Positions 35,260-45,749 are shown, numbered from the stretch's first letter. The stretch is DNA of 64,000 nt from Variovorax sp. N23 (GCF_025486315.1 NZ_JAOOPY010000007.1:186001-250000), one strand, 5' to 3'. Translations and numbers: made by a program. Notes: generated by a model from the sequence alone, not told the origin.

Positions 35260-36201
35260 ATGACCCCTGCCCTCCCGAATGGTGTAACCGCTCTTGCCCA
35301 TCTGGGCGTGATCCGCGCCGAAGGCCCCGATGCCGCCAGCTTCCTGCATGGTCAACTGACGCAGGACTTCGCCCTGCTCCAGCCCGCCGAGGCGCGCCTC
35401 GCGGCGCTGTGCACCGCCAAGGGCCGGATGATCGCCAGCTTCGTCGGCGTGCGGCCCCGACCCGACCTCGTCCTGCTGGTCTGCAGCCGCGACATCCTGG
35501 CAGCGACGCTCAAGCGGCTCTCGATGTACGTGCTGCGGGCGAAGGTGAAATTGACCGACGCCAGCGATTCGATCGCCCTGTTCGGCCTCGCCGGCACGGC
35601 ACTCACGGCCAACGGGATCGATGCCGCATCGCCGCCCGGCGCGCGCATCGCGCGGCCGGTGACCGATGGCGAGGACGAGATCAGCATCGTTCCCCTCTAC
35701 CCGGCCGACGGCGTGCCGCGCGCGCTCTGGATGGCGCCCGTGGCCGCGCCCCGGCCGGTCGGCGACGAACTCGACGCGGCACTCTGGCAATGGAGCGAGG
35801 TGCGCAGCGGCGTCGCGACGCTGACGACGCCGGTGCTCGACGCCTTCGTGCCGCAGATGCTCAACTACGAGTCGATCGGCGGCGTGAACTTCAAGAAGGG
35901 CTGCTACCCCGGGCAGGAGATCGTGGCGCGCAGCCAGTTCCGCGGCACGCTCAAGCGCCGCGCCTACGTCACGACGTCCGATGCGCCGGTCGAAGCCGGC
36001 CAGGAGGTCTTCGCCGCCAACGACACCGAGCAGCCCGTGGGCACGGTGGTGCAGGCCGCCCCGGCGCCGGATGGCCGCTGGGCAGCGCTGGTGTCGATGC
36101 AGATCGCGGCGCTGGACGCCGGTCCGCTGCACGCCGGCAGCGCGAGCGGCCCGGCGCTGCAGGTCGAGCCGCTGCCCTACCCGCTGCTGGCGGACATCTG
36201 A
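35260..36201 (+). CDS. ygfZ: folate-binding iron-sulfur repair protein YgfZ
   Basis: A 313-aa GcvT-like protein. The family signature KKGCYPGQEIV is intact with its Cys, near residue 213. It supports maintenance of certain Fe-S enzymes with tetrahydrofolate. It is monocistronic and divergent from mltG. Confidence 0.9.
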   Translation: MTPALPNGVTALAHLGVIRAEGPDAASFLHGQLTQDFALLQPAEARLAALCTAKGRMIASFVGVRPRPDLVLLVCSRDILAATLKRLSMYVLRAKVKLTDASDSIALFGLAGTALTANGIDAASPPGARIARPVTDGEDEISIVPLYPADGVPRALWMAPVAAPRPVGDELDAALWQWSEVRSGVATLTTPVLDAFVPQMLNYESIGGVNFKKGCYPGQEIVARSQFRGTLKRRAYVTTSDAPVEAGQEVFAANDTEQPVGTVVQAAPAPDGRWAALVSMQIAALDAGPLHAGSASGPALQVEPLPYPLLADI

Positions 36202-36205
36202 TCGG

Positions 36206-37075
36206 TCAGAGCGGCCGGCGCATCTCGATGTGCGCGATGCCGGCTTCCTCGAAGGGCTCGCCATGGGGCGCGTAACCGAGCCGCCGGTAGAAGGCCTCGG
36301 CACTGCGCTGGGCATGCAGCGTCACCGCTTGGTCGCCCCGCGCGTGCGCCGCAGCTTCCAGCGCGCGCAGCACGCTTTCGCCGTGCCCGCCGCCGCGCAG
36401 CGTGCGGTGCACGGCCATGCGGCCGATGCGCGCCAGGCCGGGCGCTTCGCGGATCAGCCGCGCCGTGCCGATCACGCGCCCGAGCCGGTTGCGGGCCACG
36501 GCGTGCAGCGCGGTCACGTCGTGCTCGTCCCATTCCAGATCTTCGGGGATGCGCTGCTCCTTGACGAACACCGCCCGGCGCAGGCCGCCGGCACCGCTGC
36601 CGAGCTTCTGCCAGTCACCGGTCTCGACCGTGGCCATGGGCTCGCCCGCCTCGTAGGCGGCGAAGATCGCGCGCAGCTCGGCTGGCACCGGCCGGGAGGT
36701 CTGGGTGGCCGGGTCGGCGAAGACGTAGATCAGCTCGCAGGTCACGAGCAGTTCGTCGCCGCGGAACAGGCCCCCGTGGAAGACGATGGACGAGTTGCCG
36801 ATACGCACGCATTTCATCGCCACGTCGAGCACGTCGTCCATGCGGGCCGACGCGTTGAACTCGACGGTCGCCTTCTTCACGTACAAGTCGCCGCCGAGCG
36901 ACGCCATCGATTCCTCGTAGGGCAGCGCCAATGCCCGCCAGTAGTCGGCGATGGCGGTGTCGAAGTACATCAGGTAGTGCGCATTGAAGACGATCTTCTG
37001 CATGTCGACTTCGGCCCAGCGCACGCGCAGGCGGTGGAAGAAGCGGAAGTCGCTGCGGTGTTTCAGTTCGGTCAT
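36206..37075 (-). CDS. YbgC-type acyl-CoA thioesterase fused to a GNAT acetyltransferase
   Basis: A 289-aa two-domain protein. Residues 1 to about 135 form a hotdog thioesterase (VRWAEVDMQKIVFNAHYLMYFD with the catalytic Asp/Tyr-type YbgC motif). Residues about 150-289 form an N-acetyltransferase (RNRLGRVIGTARLI, then RTLRGGGHGESVLRALEAAA and AEAFYRRLGY), with the acetyl-CoA loop RGGGHG in place of the usual R/QxxGxG/A. The two normally occur as separate proteins. The substrates are not deducible. It is followed in its own direction by nothing; the hydrolase gene lies 4 nt upstream. Confidence 0.85.
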   Translation of the reverse strand: MTELKHRSDFRFFHRLRVRWAEVDMQKIVFNAHYLMYFDTAIADYWRALALPYEESMASLGGDLYVKKATVEFNASARMDDVLDVAMKCVRIGNSSIVFHGGLFRGDELLVTCELIYVFADPATQTSRPVPAELRAIFAAYEAGEPMATVETGDWQKLGSGAGGLRRAVFVKEQRIPEDLEWDEHDVTALHAVARNRLGRVIGTARLIREAPGLARIGRMAVHRTLRGGGHGESVLRALEAAAHARGDQAVTLHAQRSAEAFYRRLGYAPHGEPFEEAGIAHIEMRRPL

Positions 37076-37079
37076 GGGT

Positions 37080-38009
37080 TCAGGGCTTCAGGGCTTCGTT
37101 CAGGGCGCGGGCCGCGTCGGCGTGCGCCTGCAGCGCTTCGGGAATCGCCCGGCCCATCTTGATGAATTCGTGGATCACGCCGCGGTAGATCTCCAGGTCG
37201 ACCGGCACGCCGGCAGCGCGCAGCTTGTCGGCATAGGCGACGCCTTCGTCCACCAGCGGGTCGGCCTCGGCCAGCCCGATCCAGGCCGGCGCGACGCCGT
37301 CGACGTCCTCCGCATTGAGCGGAGCGAAGCGCCAGTCGCTGCGGTCGGCCGGGGTGCGCACGTACTGGCCGAAGAACCAGCTGATGAGCGGCTCGTCGAG
37401 CAGCGGTCCGCAGGCGAAGCGCTCGTGCGACGGCGTGTCCTGGTGGGCGGTGGTGCCGGGGTAAAACAGCAGCTGCAGCGCAATCGGGAGGCCCGCGTCG
37501 CGCGCCATCACGGCGCACACGGCCGCCAGTGTGCCGCCGGCGCTGTCGCCGCCGAGCGCCAAGCGGCGGCCGTCGAGGCCGAGTGACGCTGCCTCGCGCG
37601 CCACGAACTGCACGGCATCCCAGGCATCGTCGGAGGCGGTCGGAAACTTGTGCTCGGGCGCCAGCCGATAGTCGATCGAGATCACGGCACAGCCGCTGCG
37701 GCTGGCCAGCACGCGGCACAGCGTGTCGTGCGTGGCGATGCTGCCGACGGTGAAGCCGCCGCCGTGGAAGAAGACGAGCACCGGCAGCACGTCGGCCGAC
37801 GGCGCATAGAGACGCGCCGGCAGGTGGAAGCCGTCGCGCGCGGGGATGTGGAAGTCCTCGACCCGCGCCAGCGCCGGCTTCGGCACCTCAAGCACGCCGG
37901 CGCCTTTCTCGTAGGACGCCTTGGCTTCGGTCGCCGTCAGTTCATGGAAGGGTGGATGGCCGGCGCGTGTCATGCGCTCGACCACGCTCGTCATCTTCGG
38001 CGTCAGCAT
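37080..38009 (-). CDS. alpha/beta hydrolase (hormone-sensitive lipase family)
   Basis: A 309-aa esterase. The oxyanion-hole motif HGGGF lies at about 80-84, the nucleophile elbow GDSAGG near 154-159, the acid in EADPLVDEG and the catalytic His in GVIHEF. The family hydrolyses short-chain esters. It is co-directional with the thioesterase-GNAT gene 4 nt downstream and probably shares its transcript. Confidence 0.9.
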   Translation of the reverse strand: MLTPKMTSVVERMTRAGHPPFHELTATEAKASYEKGAGVLEVPKPALARVEDFHIPARDGFHLPARLYAPSADVLPVLVFFHGGGFTVGSIATHDTLCRVLASRSGCAVISIDYRLAPEHKFPTASDDAWDAVQFVAREAASLGLDGRRLALGGDSAGGTLAAVCAVMARDAGLPIALQLLFYPGTTAHQDTPSHERFACGPLLDEPLISWFFGQYVRTPADRSDWRFAPLNAEDVDGVAPAWIGLAEADPLVDEGVAYADKLRAAGVPVDLEIYRGVIHEFIKMGRAIPEALQAHADAARALNEALKP

Positions 38010-38161
38010 GGGCGGCCTGGTGCCGTGCGCACCGGCGAAAAAGGTGTGCTCGCCGCGACATCGGCAAGGGTTTTGTGCATGGGCAAGATGGGGTCCTGTT
38101 GCTAGATTCGCTGGATTCGTTTCCCAAATCGTACAGCCCCCTCCTGCATCGACGCACGCAC

Positions 38162-39298
38162 ATGGCCCTCATCCAGTACCTGACCCAGATCCAGTTCGAA
38201 TTCGGCGCGATCCGCCTGCTGAGCGCCGAGTGCGCGCGCGTCGGCATCCACCGGCCGATGATCGTGACCGACGCCGGCGTGCGCGCCGCCGGCATCCTGC
38301 AGACCGCGCTCGACGCGCTGGGCGACCTGGCGGTGTCGGTGTTCGACGCCACGCCGTCGAATCCGACCGAAGCCGCCGTGCGCGCGGCCGTCGACCTGTA
38401 CCGCAGCGGCCGCTGCGACGGACTGATCGCCGTCGGTGGCGGCTCGGCCATCGACTGCGCCAAGGGCGTGGCCATCGCGGCCACGCACGACGGTCCGCTC
38501 AAGACCTACGCGACCATCGAAGGCGGCTCGCCCAAGATCACCGAGAAGGTCGCGCCGCTGATCGCCGTGCCCACCACCAGCGGCACCGGCAGCGAGGTGG
38601 CGCGCGGCGCGATCCTCATCGTGGACGACCATCGCAAGCTCGGCTTCCACAGCTGGCACATCCTGCCCAAGGCCGCCATCTGCGACCCTGAACTCACGCT
38701 CGGATTGCCGCCGCGCCTGACCGCGGCCACCGGCATGGACGCCATTGCCCACTGCATGGAAACCTTCATGTCGGCCGCCTTCAACCCGCCCGCCGACGGC
38801 ATTGCGCTCGACGGCCTGGAGCGCGCCTGGGGCCACATCGAACGCGCCACCAAAGACGGCAGCGACCGCGAGGCGCGCCTGAACCTCATGAGCGCATCCA
38901 TGCAGGGTGCCATGGCTTTCCAGAAGGGCCTGGGCTGCGTGCATTCGCTGAGCCACAGCCTGGGCGGCGTCGACCCGCGCCTGCACCACGGCACGCTCAA
39001 CGCCCTCTTCCTGCCGGCCGTGGTCCGCTTCAACGCCGGCGCCGAGTCGGTGCAGAAGGAGCAGCGCCTGCAGCGCATGGCGCGGGCGATGAACCTCGAT
39101 TCGGCCGGCGACCTGGGCGACGCCATCCGCGACATGAGCCGGCGCCTGGGCCTGCCCGGCGGCCTGGCCGAGGTGGGCGTCACGCCCGCGCTGTTCGAGC
39201 AGGTGATCGACGGTGCCATGGCCGACCACTGCCACAAGACCAACCCGCGCCTGGCCACGCGCGAGGACTACCGCGAGATGCTCGACGCGTCGATGTAG
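38162..39298 (+). CDS. iron-containing alcohol dehydrogenase
   Basis: A 378-aa group III alcohol dehydrogenase from ATG 38162. NAD(P)-binding GGGSAIDCAKG and the TTSGTGSEVARGAI segment are present. Metal ligands are in the region HCMETF and HSLSHSLGG. It oxidises an alcohol or reduces an aldehyde; the substrate is unknown. The frame is open to 37952, but the conserved N-terminus (MALIQYLTQIQFEFGAI) begins at this ATG. Confidence 0.85.
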   Translation: MALIQYLTQIQFEFGAIRLLSAECARVGIHRPMIVTDAGVRAAGILQTALDALGDLAVSVFDATPSNPTEAAVRAAVDLYRSGRCDGLIAVGGGSAIDCAKGVAIAATHDGPLKTYATIEGGSPKITEKVAPLIAVPTTSGTGSEVARGAILIVDDHRKLGFHSWHILPKAAICDPELTLGLPPRLTAATGMDAIAHCMETFMSAAFNPPADGIALDGLERAWGHIERATKDGSDREARLNLMSASMQGAMAFQKGLGCVHSLSHSLGGVDPRLHHGTLNALFLPAVVRFNAGAESVQKEQRLQRMARAMNLDSAGDLGDAIRDMSRRLGLPGGLAEVGVTPALFEQVIDGAMADHCHKTNPRLATREDYREMLDASM

Positions 39299-39320
39299 GA
39301 CGCTGGGTCGCCGGAGCCGT

Positions 39321-40340
39321 TCACTCGGCTTTCACGCCGGCGGTCTTGATCACCTGCCCCCACTTGGTGGTCTCTGCGGCGATGAAGGCATCGAATTCCT
39401 GCGGTGTGCTGCCCGCCGGAAAGGTGCCCATGGCATCGAGCCTGGCGCGCGTCTCGTCGCTCTTGATGATGCGCGCGACCTCGTCCGCCATCCGCTGCAC
39501 GACGCCGGGCGGCGTGCCCGCCGGTGCGAGCATGCCGGCCCAGGTGCTGCCGGTGAAGCCCGCGAAACCCTGCTCGATGAAGGTCGGCACGTGGGGCACG
39601 GCCGGCAGCCGCTGTTCGCCGGCCACGCCGATGAGGCGGATCTTGCCGGCCCGCGCCTGGTTGATCAGCCCGGTCGGCGCATCGAAGAAGAGCTGGATCT
39701 GCCCGCCCATCAGGTCCGTCAGCGCCGGCACGGCGCCACGGTACGGGACGTGAACCATGTAGGTCTTCGTCAGCGCCTTCCACAGCTCGGTCGTGAGGTG
39801 CGCCGCGGAGCCGTTGCCTGACGAGCCGAAGCTGATCTTGCCGGGGTTCGCGCGGGCGTAGTCGATCAGCTGCCGGCCGGTCTTGAAGGGGGCGTCGTTG
39901 TTCACTGCAGCGAGCAGCGGCGACACGCCCATCAGCGAGACGCCCATGAGATCCTTGCGCGGGTCGTAGGGCAGCTTACCGGCGTAGAGCGAGGTGTTGG
40001 CCGCGTACGCCGCGATGACGACGCCGAAGGTGCTGCCGTCGGGCGCCGCCTTCGCGACTGCATCGACACCGATCAGGCTGTTCGCGCCCGGCCGGTTGTC
40101 GATCAGCACCGGCTGGCCCAGGCGCTGCTGCAGGCCGAGCTGCACCAGCCTTGCCATCTGGTCGGTGAAGCCGCCCGGCGTGTAGGGCACGACGATGCGG
40201 ATCGGGCGGGTCGGCCAGGCGTTCTGCGCCAGACTCGGCAGGGCGAGCGATGCGGCGGCGGCCGCGGTGGACAGATGAAAGCGGCGGCGGGTCAGCGTTG
40301 AAGAAGGCACGAACGATGTCTCCGTTTGGGGAGCATTCAT
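39321..40340 (-). CDS. Bug/TctC-family tripartite tricarboxylate receptor
   Basis: A 339-aa periplasmic solute-binding protein from ATG 40340. A Tat-like signal occupies 1-39 (TRRRFHLSTAAAAASLALP, cleavage near AQN). The Bug family signatures are present: PIRIVVPYTPGGFTD, IDNRPGANSLIG, FGSSGNGSAAHL, HVPYRGAVPAL. These proteins bind carboxylates, often nicotinate or amino acids, and are very abundant in Comamonadaceae and Bordetella. No membrane partner lies nearby, which is usual. Confidence 0.9.
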   Translation of the reverse strand: MNAPQTETSFVPSSTLTRRRFHLSTAAAAASLALPSLAQNAWPTRPIRIVVPYTPGGFTDQMARLVQLGLQQRLGQPVLIDNRPGANSLIGVDAVAKAAPDGSTFGVVIAAYAANTSLYAGKLPYDPRKDLMGVSLMGVSPLLAAVNNDAPFKTGRQLIDYARANPGKISFGSSGNGSAAHLTTELWKALTKTYMVHVPYRGAVPALTDLMGGQIQLFFDAPTGLINQARAGKIRLIGVAGEQRLPAVPHVPTFIEQGFAGFTGSTWAGMLAPAGTPPGVVQRMADEVARIIKSDETRARLDAMGTFPAGSTPQEFDAFIAAETTKWGQVIKTAGVKAE

Positions 40341-40408
40341 TCTGGAAGCCGGGCGCCCGCCCATGGCTCGGGGTTTGCCCCGCCTGGGGCCGATCCCGAT
40401 CGACCCGA

Positions 40409-41851
40409 TCAGGGCGACGGCGCGATCGCCTCGGCGTATTCGTACAGCAGGCCCAGCAACTCCTCGCCGCGCTCGTCGGCCGTCTCGGCCGCGGTGTCGA
40501 TCTCGGCGAAGAACTGGTCGACGTTGCGGGCACCGCCCTCGCCTTCCAGCAGGCGCGCCGCGCGGTGCGCCTCCCAGCGCTCGGCCTCGTCGGGCGTGAG
40601 CGTGTCGCCGAAGTTGCGGGCGCGGTAGCGGAAGAGGATCTCTTCCAGCCGCGGGTCGTCGAAACCGGTGCGCGACAACGCCAGTTCGGCCGGCGACAGG
40701 CCGCGCAACTGGTTCAGCCGCCGCCGGTCGGCATTGCCGACGAAGCCGCCGTAGAGGTCTTCGTCGACATCGGGCGCCGCCTCCTTCGGGCGCTCGTACA
40801 CCTGCGACCAGATCGCGCTCATGTCCGGCAGGCCCTGGGCGATGGCCGCGTGGCGCATGGCAGTGTCGAGGTCGACGTTCCAGCGCGCGGCCATCGCGGG
40901 GGCCAGCGTCTTGAGGTTGCCCACCACCATCGGCGACTTGTTCAGGTGGATGCCCTTGATCGGCAGCCGCACCACGCCCTCGGGCAGATCGGCCGTGCGC
41001 GTGAAGAGGCGCTGACGCAGCGTGGGCACGTCGATGTCGCGCAGCTCGCTCGGGTCGTGCGCCAGGTCCCAGGCCAGCAGCTCGTTCTTGTTGGTCGGGT
41101 GGCTGGCCAGCGGCCACATCACGGCGAGGCAGCCGCGCTCGGCCGGGAACATGCCCGACACATGGAGGAAGGGCCTGGCCGTCTCGCGCGTGGCCGGCAG
41201 GCCGAGTTCGCTCGCGACGCGGTCCTTGCGGTGCAGGCCGAAGGCGAAGTCGAACAGCCGCGGCTGCGCGTCGCGGATGAGCCGGGCCAGCGCGATGGTG
41301 GCGCGCACGTCCGACAGCGCATCGTGCGCGGCTTCGTGCAGCAGCCCGTTGGCACGCGCCAGGTCGCCGAGCTTGAAGCTGGGCTTGCCGTCTTCCTTCG
41401 TCGGCCACTGGATGCCGTCCGGGCGCAGCGCATAGGTCAACCGCACCACGTCGAGCAGGTCCCACCGGCCGCAGTCGTTCTGCCACTCGCGCGCGTACGG
41501 GTCGATCAGGTTGCGCCAGAACAGGAAGCGCGTCACCTCGTCGTCGAAGCGGATCGTGTTGTAGCCGACGCCGATGGTGCCGGGCTGCGCGAAGGCGCGC
41601 TCGACCTCGGCGGCGAACTGGTGTTCCGGCACGCCGCGTTCCAGCGCGAGCTGCGGCGTGATGCCGGTGATCAGGCAAGCCTCGGGGCTCGGCAGGTAGT
41701 CGTTTGCCGGCTGGCAGTAGAGCATCAGCGGCTCGCCCACCTCGTTGAGATCGGCGTCGGTGCGGATGGCGGCGAACTGCGACGGCCGGTCGCGGCGCGG
41801 CACGGCGCCGAAGGTTTCGTAGTCGTGCCAGAGGAAGGTGTGGGCGGACAT
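40409..41851 (-). CDS. sbcB: exodeoxyribonuclease I
   Basis: A 480-aa 3'-5' single-strand DNA exonuclease of the DEDDh type. The first motif is WHDYETFG (DxE), then GYNTIRFDDEVTRFLFWRN and EAAHDALSDVRAT with the catalytic His and Asp. Length matches E. coli SbcB (475 aa). It acts in recombination and mismatch repair. It is unrelated to the island's SbcCD-like pair. Confidence 0.95.
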   Translation of the reverse strand: MSAHTFLWHDYETFGAVPRRDRPSQFAAIRTDADLNEVGEPLMLYCQPANDYLPSPEACLITGITPQLALERGVPEHQFAAEVERAFAQPGTIGVGYNTIRFDDEVTRFLFWRNLIDPYAREWQNDCGRWDLLDVVRLTYALRPDGIQWPTKEDGKPSFKLGDLARANGLLHEAAHDALSDVRATIALARLIRDAQPRLFDFAFGLHRKDRVASELGLPATRETARPFLHVSGMFPAERGCLAVMWPLASHPTNKNELLAWDLAHDPSELRDIDVPTLRQRLFTRTADLPEGVVRLPIKGIHLNKSPMVVGNLKTLAPAMAARWNVDLDTAMRHAAIAQGLPDMSAIWSQVYERPKEAAPDVDEDLYGGFVGNADRRRLNQLRGLSPAELALSRTGFDDPRLEEILFRYRARNFGDTLTPDEAERWEAHRAARLLEGEGGARNVDQFFAEIDTAAETADERGEELLGLLYEYAEAIAPSP

Positions 41852-41858
41852 GGTCGCG

Positions 41859-43307
41859 TCAGAGCAAGGGTGAGGAAAGCCGGGCCAGTGCGTCGCCCAG
41901 GCGGCGTGGAAAACTCTGCGGCCGGTTCAGGCGCACGGCGGCGGCGCTGTGCAGGTCGTCTTCAAACTGGGCGGCCAGCGGGCGCGCCAGCGCCGGGCCG
42001 TACACCACCGCCATCACCTCGAAGTTGAGGCGGAAGCTGCGGTTGTCGAAGTTGGCGGTGCCGATCATCGCGCAGTGGTCGTCGACCACCAGGGTCTTGG
42101 AATGCAGCATGCGCGCCTTGTATTCCCAGACCTTCACGCCGGCGCCGATGAGCTCGTCATAGTACGAGCGCGCGGCGGCGCTCACGATCGCCGAGTCGCT
42201 GCGCCGCGGCACCAGCAGCCGCACATCGACACCGCGCAGCGCCGCGCTGGTGAGCGCCATCAGCGCCGGCTCGCCGGGCACGAAATACGGGGTGGTCAGC
42301 CAGGCGCGTTCGTTGGCCGAATGGATCGCCTCCACATGCATGCGGTGGATCGCTTCGAGCGGGCTGTCGGGGCCGCTGGTGACGATCTGTGCCGCGATCT
42401 CACCGGCGTCCATGCGCGGCAGCATGTCGTCGAGCGACTCGTCGACCATGCGCCGGGCGCTCTCGCCGGTGGCGTAGCTCCAGTCCTCGAGGAAGGTGGT
42501 CTGCAGCCAGCGCACCGCGCTGCCTTCGAGCCGCAGGTGCACGTCGTGGTAGGCGTCGGGCCGGGTGCGGCGGTCTTCCTCGTCGGTGATGTTCACGCCG
42601 CCGGTGAAGCCGATGCGCCCGTCGACGACGACGATCTTGCGGTGGCTGCGATAGTTGGTCACCGGCCGCAGACGACGGCCGATCTTGGTGTCGTGGAACA
42701 GCGCGACGTGGATGCCGGCCGCATGCATCGGCGCCATGAATCGGCGGCCGATGCGCTTGGAGCCGAGCGCGTCGAGCAGCAGGCGCACCGCGACGCCCTG
42801 CCGCGCGCGCTCGATCAGCAGGTCGCGCAGGGCGGTGCCGATCCGGTCGGGCTCGAAGATGTAGTACTCGAGGTGCACATGGTGCCGCGCGCTTTGAACT
42901 GCATCGAAGATGGCGTCGAAGGTGCGCGCACCGCCGGACAGCAGCTCGATGCCGGTCGCGCTCGACACCGGAATGCCACAGGCCGCCGTGCCCAGCGCCG
43001 CCAGATGGCGCAGGGCCGGCGGCGCGTTCTCCCCGGCCTCGTGCAGCAACGCAAGATCGGCCGGCGCCTGCGCAATGGCGCGGTTGCGCAGGCGCTTGAG
43101 CCGCAGCTTCTTCAGGCGCTGCGGCCCCAGGAAGTAGTAGACGAGAAAACCGGCGAAGGGCAGCAGCGCGAGCGACAGGATCCAGCTCATCGTCGACACC
43201 GGCGCGCGCTTCTGCATCACGATCCAGACCGACAGCACGGCGATGTAGCCGCTCCAGGCCAGGGACAGGCCCGTTTTCCATTCTTGGCTGATTTCGGGAA
43301 GGATCAA
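41859..43307 (-). CDS. cls: cardiolipin synthase
   Basis: A 482-aa membrane enzyme. Two N-terminal transmembrane helices (about 12-30 and 40-60) precede two phospholipase D domains. HxK motifs are visible in YRSHRKIVVVDGRIGFTGG and MLHSKTLVVDDHCAMIGTAN. It condenses phosphatidylglycerol into cardiolipin at the inner membrane. The gene starts 7 nt upstream of the sbcB start, on the same strand. Confidence 0.95.
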   Translation of the reverse strand: MILPEISQEWKTGLSLAWSGYIAVLSVWIVMQKRAPVSTMSWILSLALLPFAGFLVYYFLGPQRLKKLRLKRLRNRAIAQAPADLALLHEAGENAPPALRHLAALGTAACGIPVSSATGIELLSGGARTFDAIFDAVQSARHHVHLEYYIFEPDRIGTALRDLLIERARQGVAVRLLLDALGSKRIGRRFMAPMHAAGIHVALFHDTKIGRRLRPVTNYRSHRKIVVVDGRIGFTGGVNITDEEDRRTRPDAYHDVHLRLEGSAVRWLQTTFLEDWSYATGESARRMVDESLDDMLPRMDAGEIAAQIVTSGPDSPLEAIHRMHVEAIHSANERAWLTTPYFVPGEPALMALTSAALRGVDVRLLVPRRSDSAIVSAAARSYYDELIGAGVKVWEYKARMLHSKTLVVDDHCAMIGTANFDNRSFRLNFEVMAVVYGPALARPLAAQFEDDLHSAAAVRLNRPQSFPRRLGDALARLSSPLL

Positions 43308-43351
43308 GAGACAGGTGCCGCGATGAGTGGGGATGGCGCTGGCCCAAAGAA

Positions 43352-43382
43352 AAAGGCCGGCAGCACGATGCTACCGGCCTTT
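43352..43382 (-). terminator. terminator of clpA
   Basis: AAAGGCCGG (43352-43360) pairs with CCGGCCTTT (43374-43382), with an inner AGCA/TGCT stem. Read on the minus strand the hairpin ends in TTTTTCTTT. It lies 46 nt after the clpA stop. Confidence 0.8.
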
Positions 43383-43427
43383 GAAGGCGGCACGGCCACG
43401 TGGGTCACATGGCCGTGCGAAAGTCGG

Positions 43428-45749
43428 TCAGCCTGCGGCAGCCTCCTCGGCTTCCGGCTTGGCCTTGCCTTCCTTCTTCGGCAGTGGCTGGATGTCGAGC
43501 TGCACTTCGTCCTTGTCGTCGAGGTCGACGGTGAGGCGGCCGCCGTCCTGCAGACGACCGAAGAGCAGTTCGTCGGCCAGTGCACGACGGATCGTGTCCT
43601 GAATCAGGCGCTGCATCGGCCGCGCACCCATCAACGGGTCGAAGCCCTTCTTCGCCAGGTGCTTGCGCAGAGCGTCGGTGAAGGTCACGTCGACCTTCTT
43701 CTCGGCCAGCTGCGTTTCCAGCTGCAGCAGGAACTTGTCGACCACCCGCAGGATGATCGATTCGTCCAGCGCCTTGAAGCTGACGGTCGCGTCCAGGCGG
43801 TTGCGGAACTCCGGCGTGAACAGGCGCTTGATGTCGGCCATCTCGTCACCCGATTCGCGCGGGTTGGTGAAGCCGATGGTCGCCTTGTTCATGGTCTCGG
43901 CACCCGCGTTCGTCGTCATGATGATGATGACGTTGCGGAAGTCGGCCTTGCGCCCGTTGTTGTCCGTCAGCGTGCCATGGTCCATGACCTGCAGCAGTAC
44001 GTTGAAGATGTCCGGGTGCGCCTTCTCGATCTCGTCGAGCAGCAGCACGCAATGCGGCTTCTTCGTGACGGCCTCGGTCAGCAGGCCGCCCTGGTCGAAA
44101 CCGACGTAGCCCGGAGGCGCGCCGATCAGGCGGCTCACGGCGTGGCGTTCCATGTACTCCGACATGTCGAAGCGGATCAGTTCGATGCCCATGATATAGG
44201 CGAGCTGCTTGGCCGCTTCGGTCTTGCCGACGCCGGTGGGGCCGCTGAACAGGAAGGAGCCGATCGGCTTGTCGCCCTTGCCCAGCCCCGAACGCGCCAT
44301 CTTGACCGCCGAGGCGAGCACTTCGAGCGCTTTGTCCTGGCCGAAAACGACGCTCTTCAGGTCACGTTCCAGCGTCTGCAGCTTGCCGCGGTCGTCGTTC
44401 GACACGTTGGCCGGGGGAATACGCGCGATCTTCGCGACGATTTCCTCGACCTCGGCCTTGGTGATCGTCTTCTTGCGCTTGCTCGGCGCCAGGATGCGCT
44501 GGGCCGCACCGGCTTCATCGATCACGTCGATCGCCTTGTCGGGCAGGTGACGGTCGTTGATGTACTTGGCGCTCAGCTCGGCCGCAGCCTGCAAAGCCGC
44601 CACAGCGTACTTCACGCCATGGTGTTCCTCGAAGCGCGACTTCAGGCCCTTCAGGATGTCGACGGTTTCCTGCACCGTCGGCTCGACCACGTCGACCTTC
44701 TGGAAGCGACGCGACAGGGCCGCATCCTTCTCGAAGATGCCGCGGTATTCGGTGAAGGTGGTCGCGCCGATGCACTTGAGCTGGCCGCTCGAGAGCGCCG
44801 GCTTCAGCAGGTTCGATGCGTCCAGCGTGCCGCCCGAGGCTGCACCGGCGCCGATCAGCGTGTGGATCTCGTCGATGAAGAGCACGGCGTTGGGCCGGTC
44901 CTTCAGCGACTTGAGAACGCCCTTGAGGCGCTGCTCGAAGTCACCGCGGTACTTGGTGCCGGCCAGCAGTGCGCCCATGTCGAGCGAGTACACCTGGGCT
45001 TCCGCCAGGATCTCGGGCACATCGCCCTGCGTGATGCGCCAGGCCAGACCCTCGGCGATGGCGGTCTTGCCCACGCCGGCCTCGCCGACGAGCAGCGGGT
45101 TGTTCTTGCGCCGGCGGCAGAGGATCTGGATCACGCGCTCGACCTCGTACTCGCGGCCGATCAGCGGGTCGATCTTCCCGTCCTTGGCCATCTGGTTGAG
45201 ATTCTGGGTGAACTGCTCCAGCGGCGACGCCTTTTCGTTCTTCTCGCCACCGCCCTCCTCGCCCTCGTTCGAGGACGATTCGGCGCTGCCTTTGGCGGCT
45301 TCCGGCGGATCGCTTTTCTTGATGCCGTGCGCGATGAAGTTCACCACGTCCAGCCGGGTCACGCCCTGCTGGTGGAGGTAGTACACCGCGTGCGAATCCT
45401 TCTCGCCGAAGATGGCGACCAGCACGTTGGCGCCGGTCACTTCCTTCTTGCCGTTGCCGGTGGACTGCACGTGCATGATGGCGCGCTGGATCACGCGCTG
45501 GAACCCGAGGGTCGGCTGGGTGTCGACATCGTCGGTCCCGGCCACCTGGGGGGTGTTGTCCTTGATGAAATTCGTCAACGACGCGCGAAGGTCATCGACG
45601 TTGGCCGAGCATGCGCGCAGAACCTCTGCGGCACTCGGGTTGTCCAGCAAAGCGAGCAGCAGGTGCTCCACCGTGATGAACTCGTGGCGCTGCTGCCTGG
45701 CCTCGACGAAGGCCATGTGCAAGCTGACTTCCAGTTCCTGGGCAATCAT
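43428..45749 (-). CDS. clpA: ATP-dependent Clp protease ATPase subunit ClpA
   Basis: A 773-aa AAA+ unfoldase. The N-domain covers 1-140. D1 Walker A is GEAGVGKTA with [12 protein letters not shown], and D2 Walker A is GPTGVGKTE with [12 protein letters not shown]. It feeds substrates to ClpP. It follows clpS, the adaptor gene, 54 nt downstream, the usual order. Confidence 0.95.
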   Translation of the reverse strand: MIAQELEVSLHMAFVEARQQRHEFITVEHLLLALLDNPSAAEVLRACSANVDDLRASLTNFIKDNTPQVAGTDDVDTQPTLGFQRVIQRAIMHVQSTGNGKKEVTGANVLVAIFGEKDSHAVYYLHQQGVTRLDVVNFIAHGIKKSDPPEAAKGSAESSSNEGEEGGGEKNEKASPLEQFTQNLNQMAKDGKIDPLIGREYEVERVIQILCRRRKNNPLLVGEAGVGKTAIAEGLAWRITQGDVPEILAEAQVYSLDMGALLAGTKYRGDFEQRLKGVLKSLKDRPNAVLFIDEIHTLIGAGAASGGTLDASNLLKPALSSGQLKCIGATTFTEYRGIFEKDAALSRRFQKVDVVEPTVQETVDILKGLKSRFEEHHGVKYAVAALQAAAELSAKYINDRHLPDKAIDVIDEAGAAQRILAPSKRKKTITKAEVEEIVAKIARIPPANVSNDDRGKLQTLERDLKSVVFGQDKALEVLASAVKMARSGLGKGDKPIGSFLFSGPTGVGKTEAAKQLAYIMGIELIRFDMSEYMERHAVSRLIGAPPGYVGFDQGGLLTEAVTKKPHCVLLLDEIEKAHPDIFNVLLQVMDHGTLTDNNGRKADFRNVIIIMTTNAGAETMNKATIGFTNPRESGDEMADIKRLFTPEFRNRLDATVSFKALDESIILRVVDKFLLQLETQLAEKKVDVTFTDALRKHLAKKGFDPLMGARPMQRLIQDTIRRALADELLFGRLQDGGRLTVDLDDKDEVQLDIQPLPKKEGKAKPEAEEAAAG

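Noticed and set aside
39321..41678. 785-aa minus-strand frame fusing sbcB-region sequence to the Bug receptor
   Set aside because: The upstream part is an out-of-frame shadow of sbcB. The receptor has its own ATG at 40340 followed by a signal peptide.
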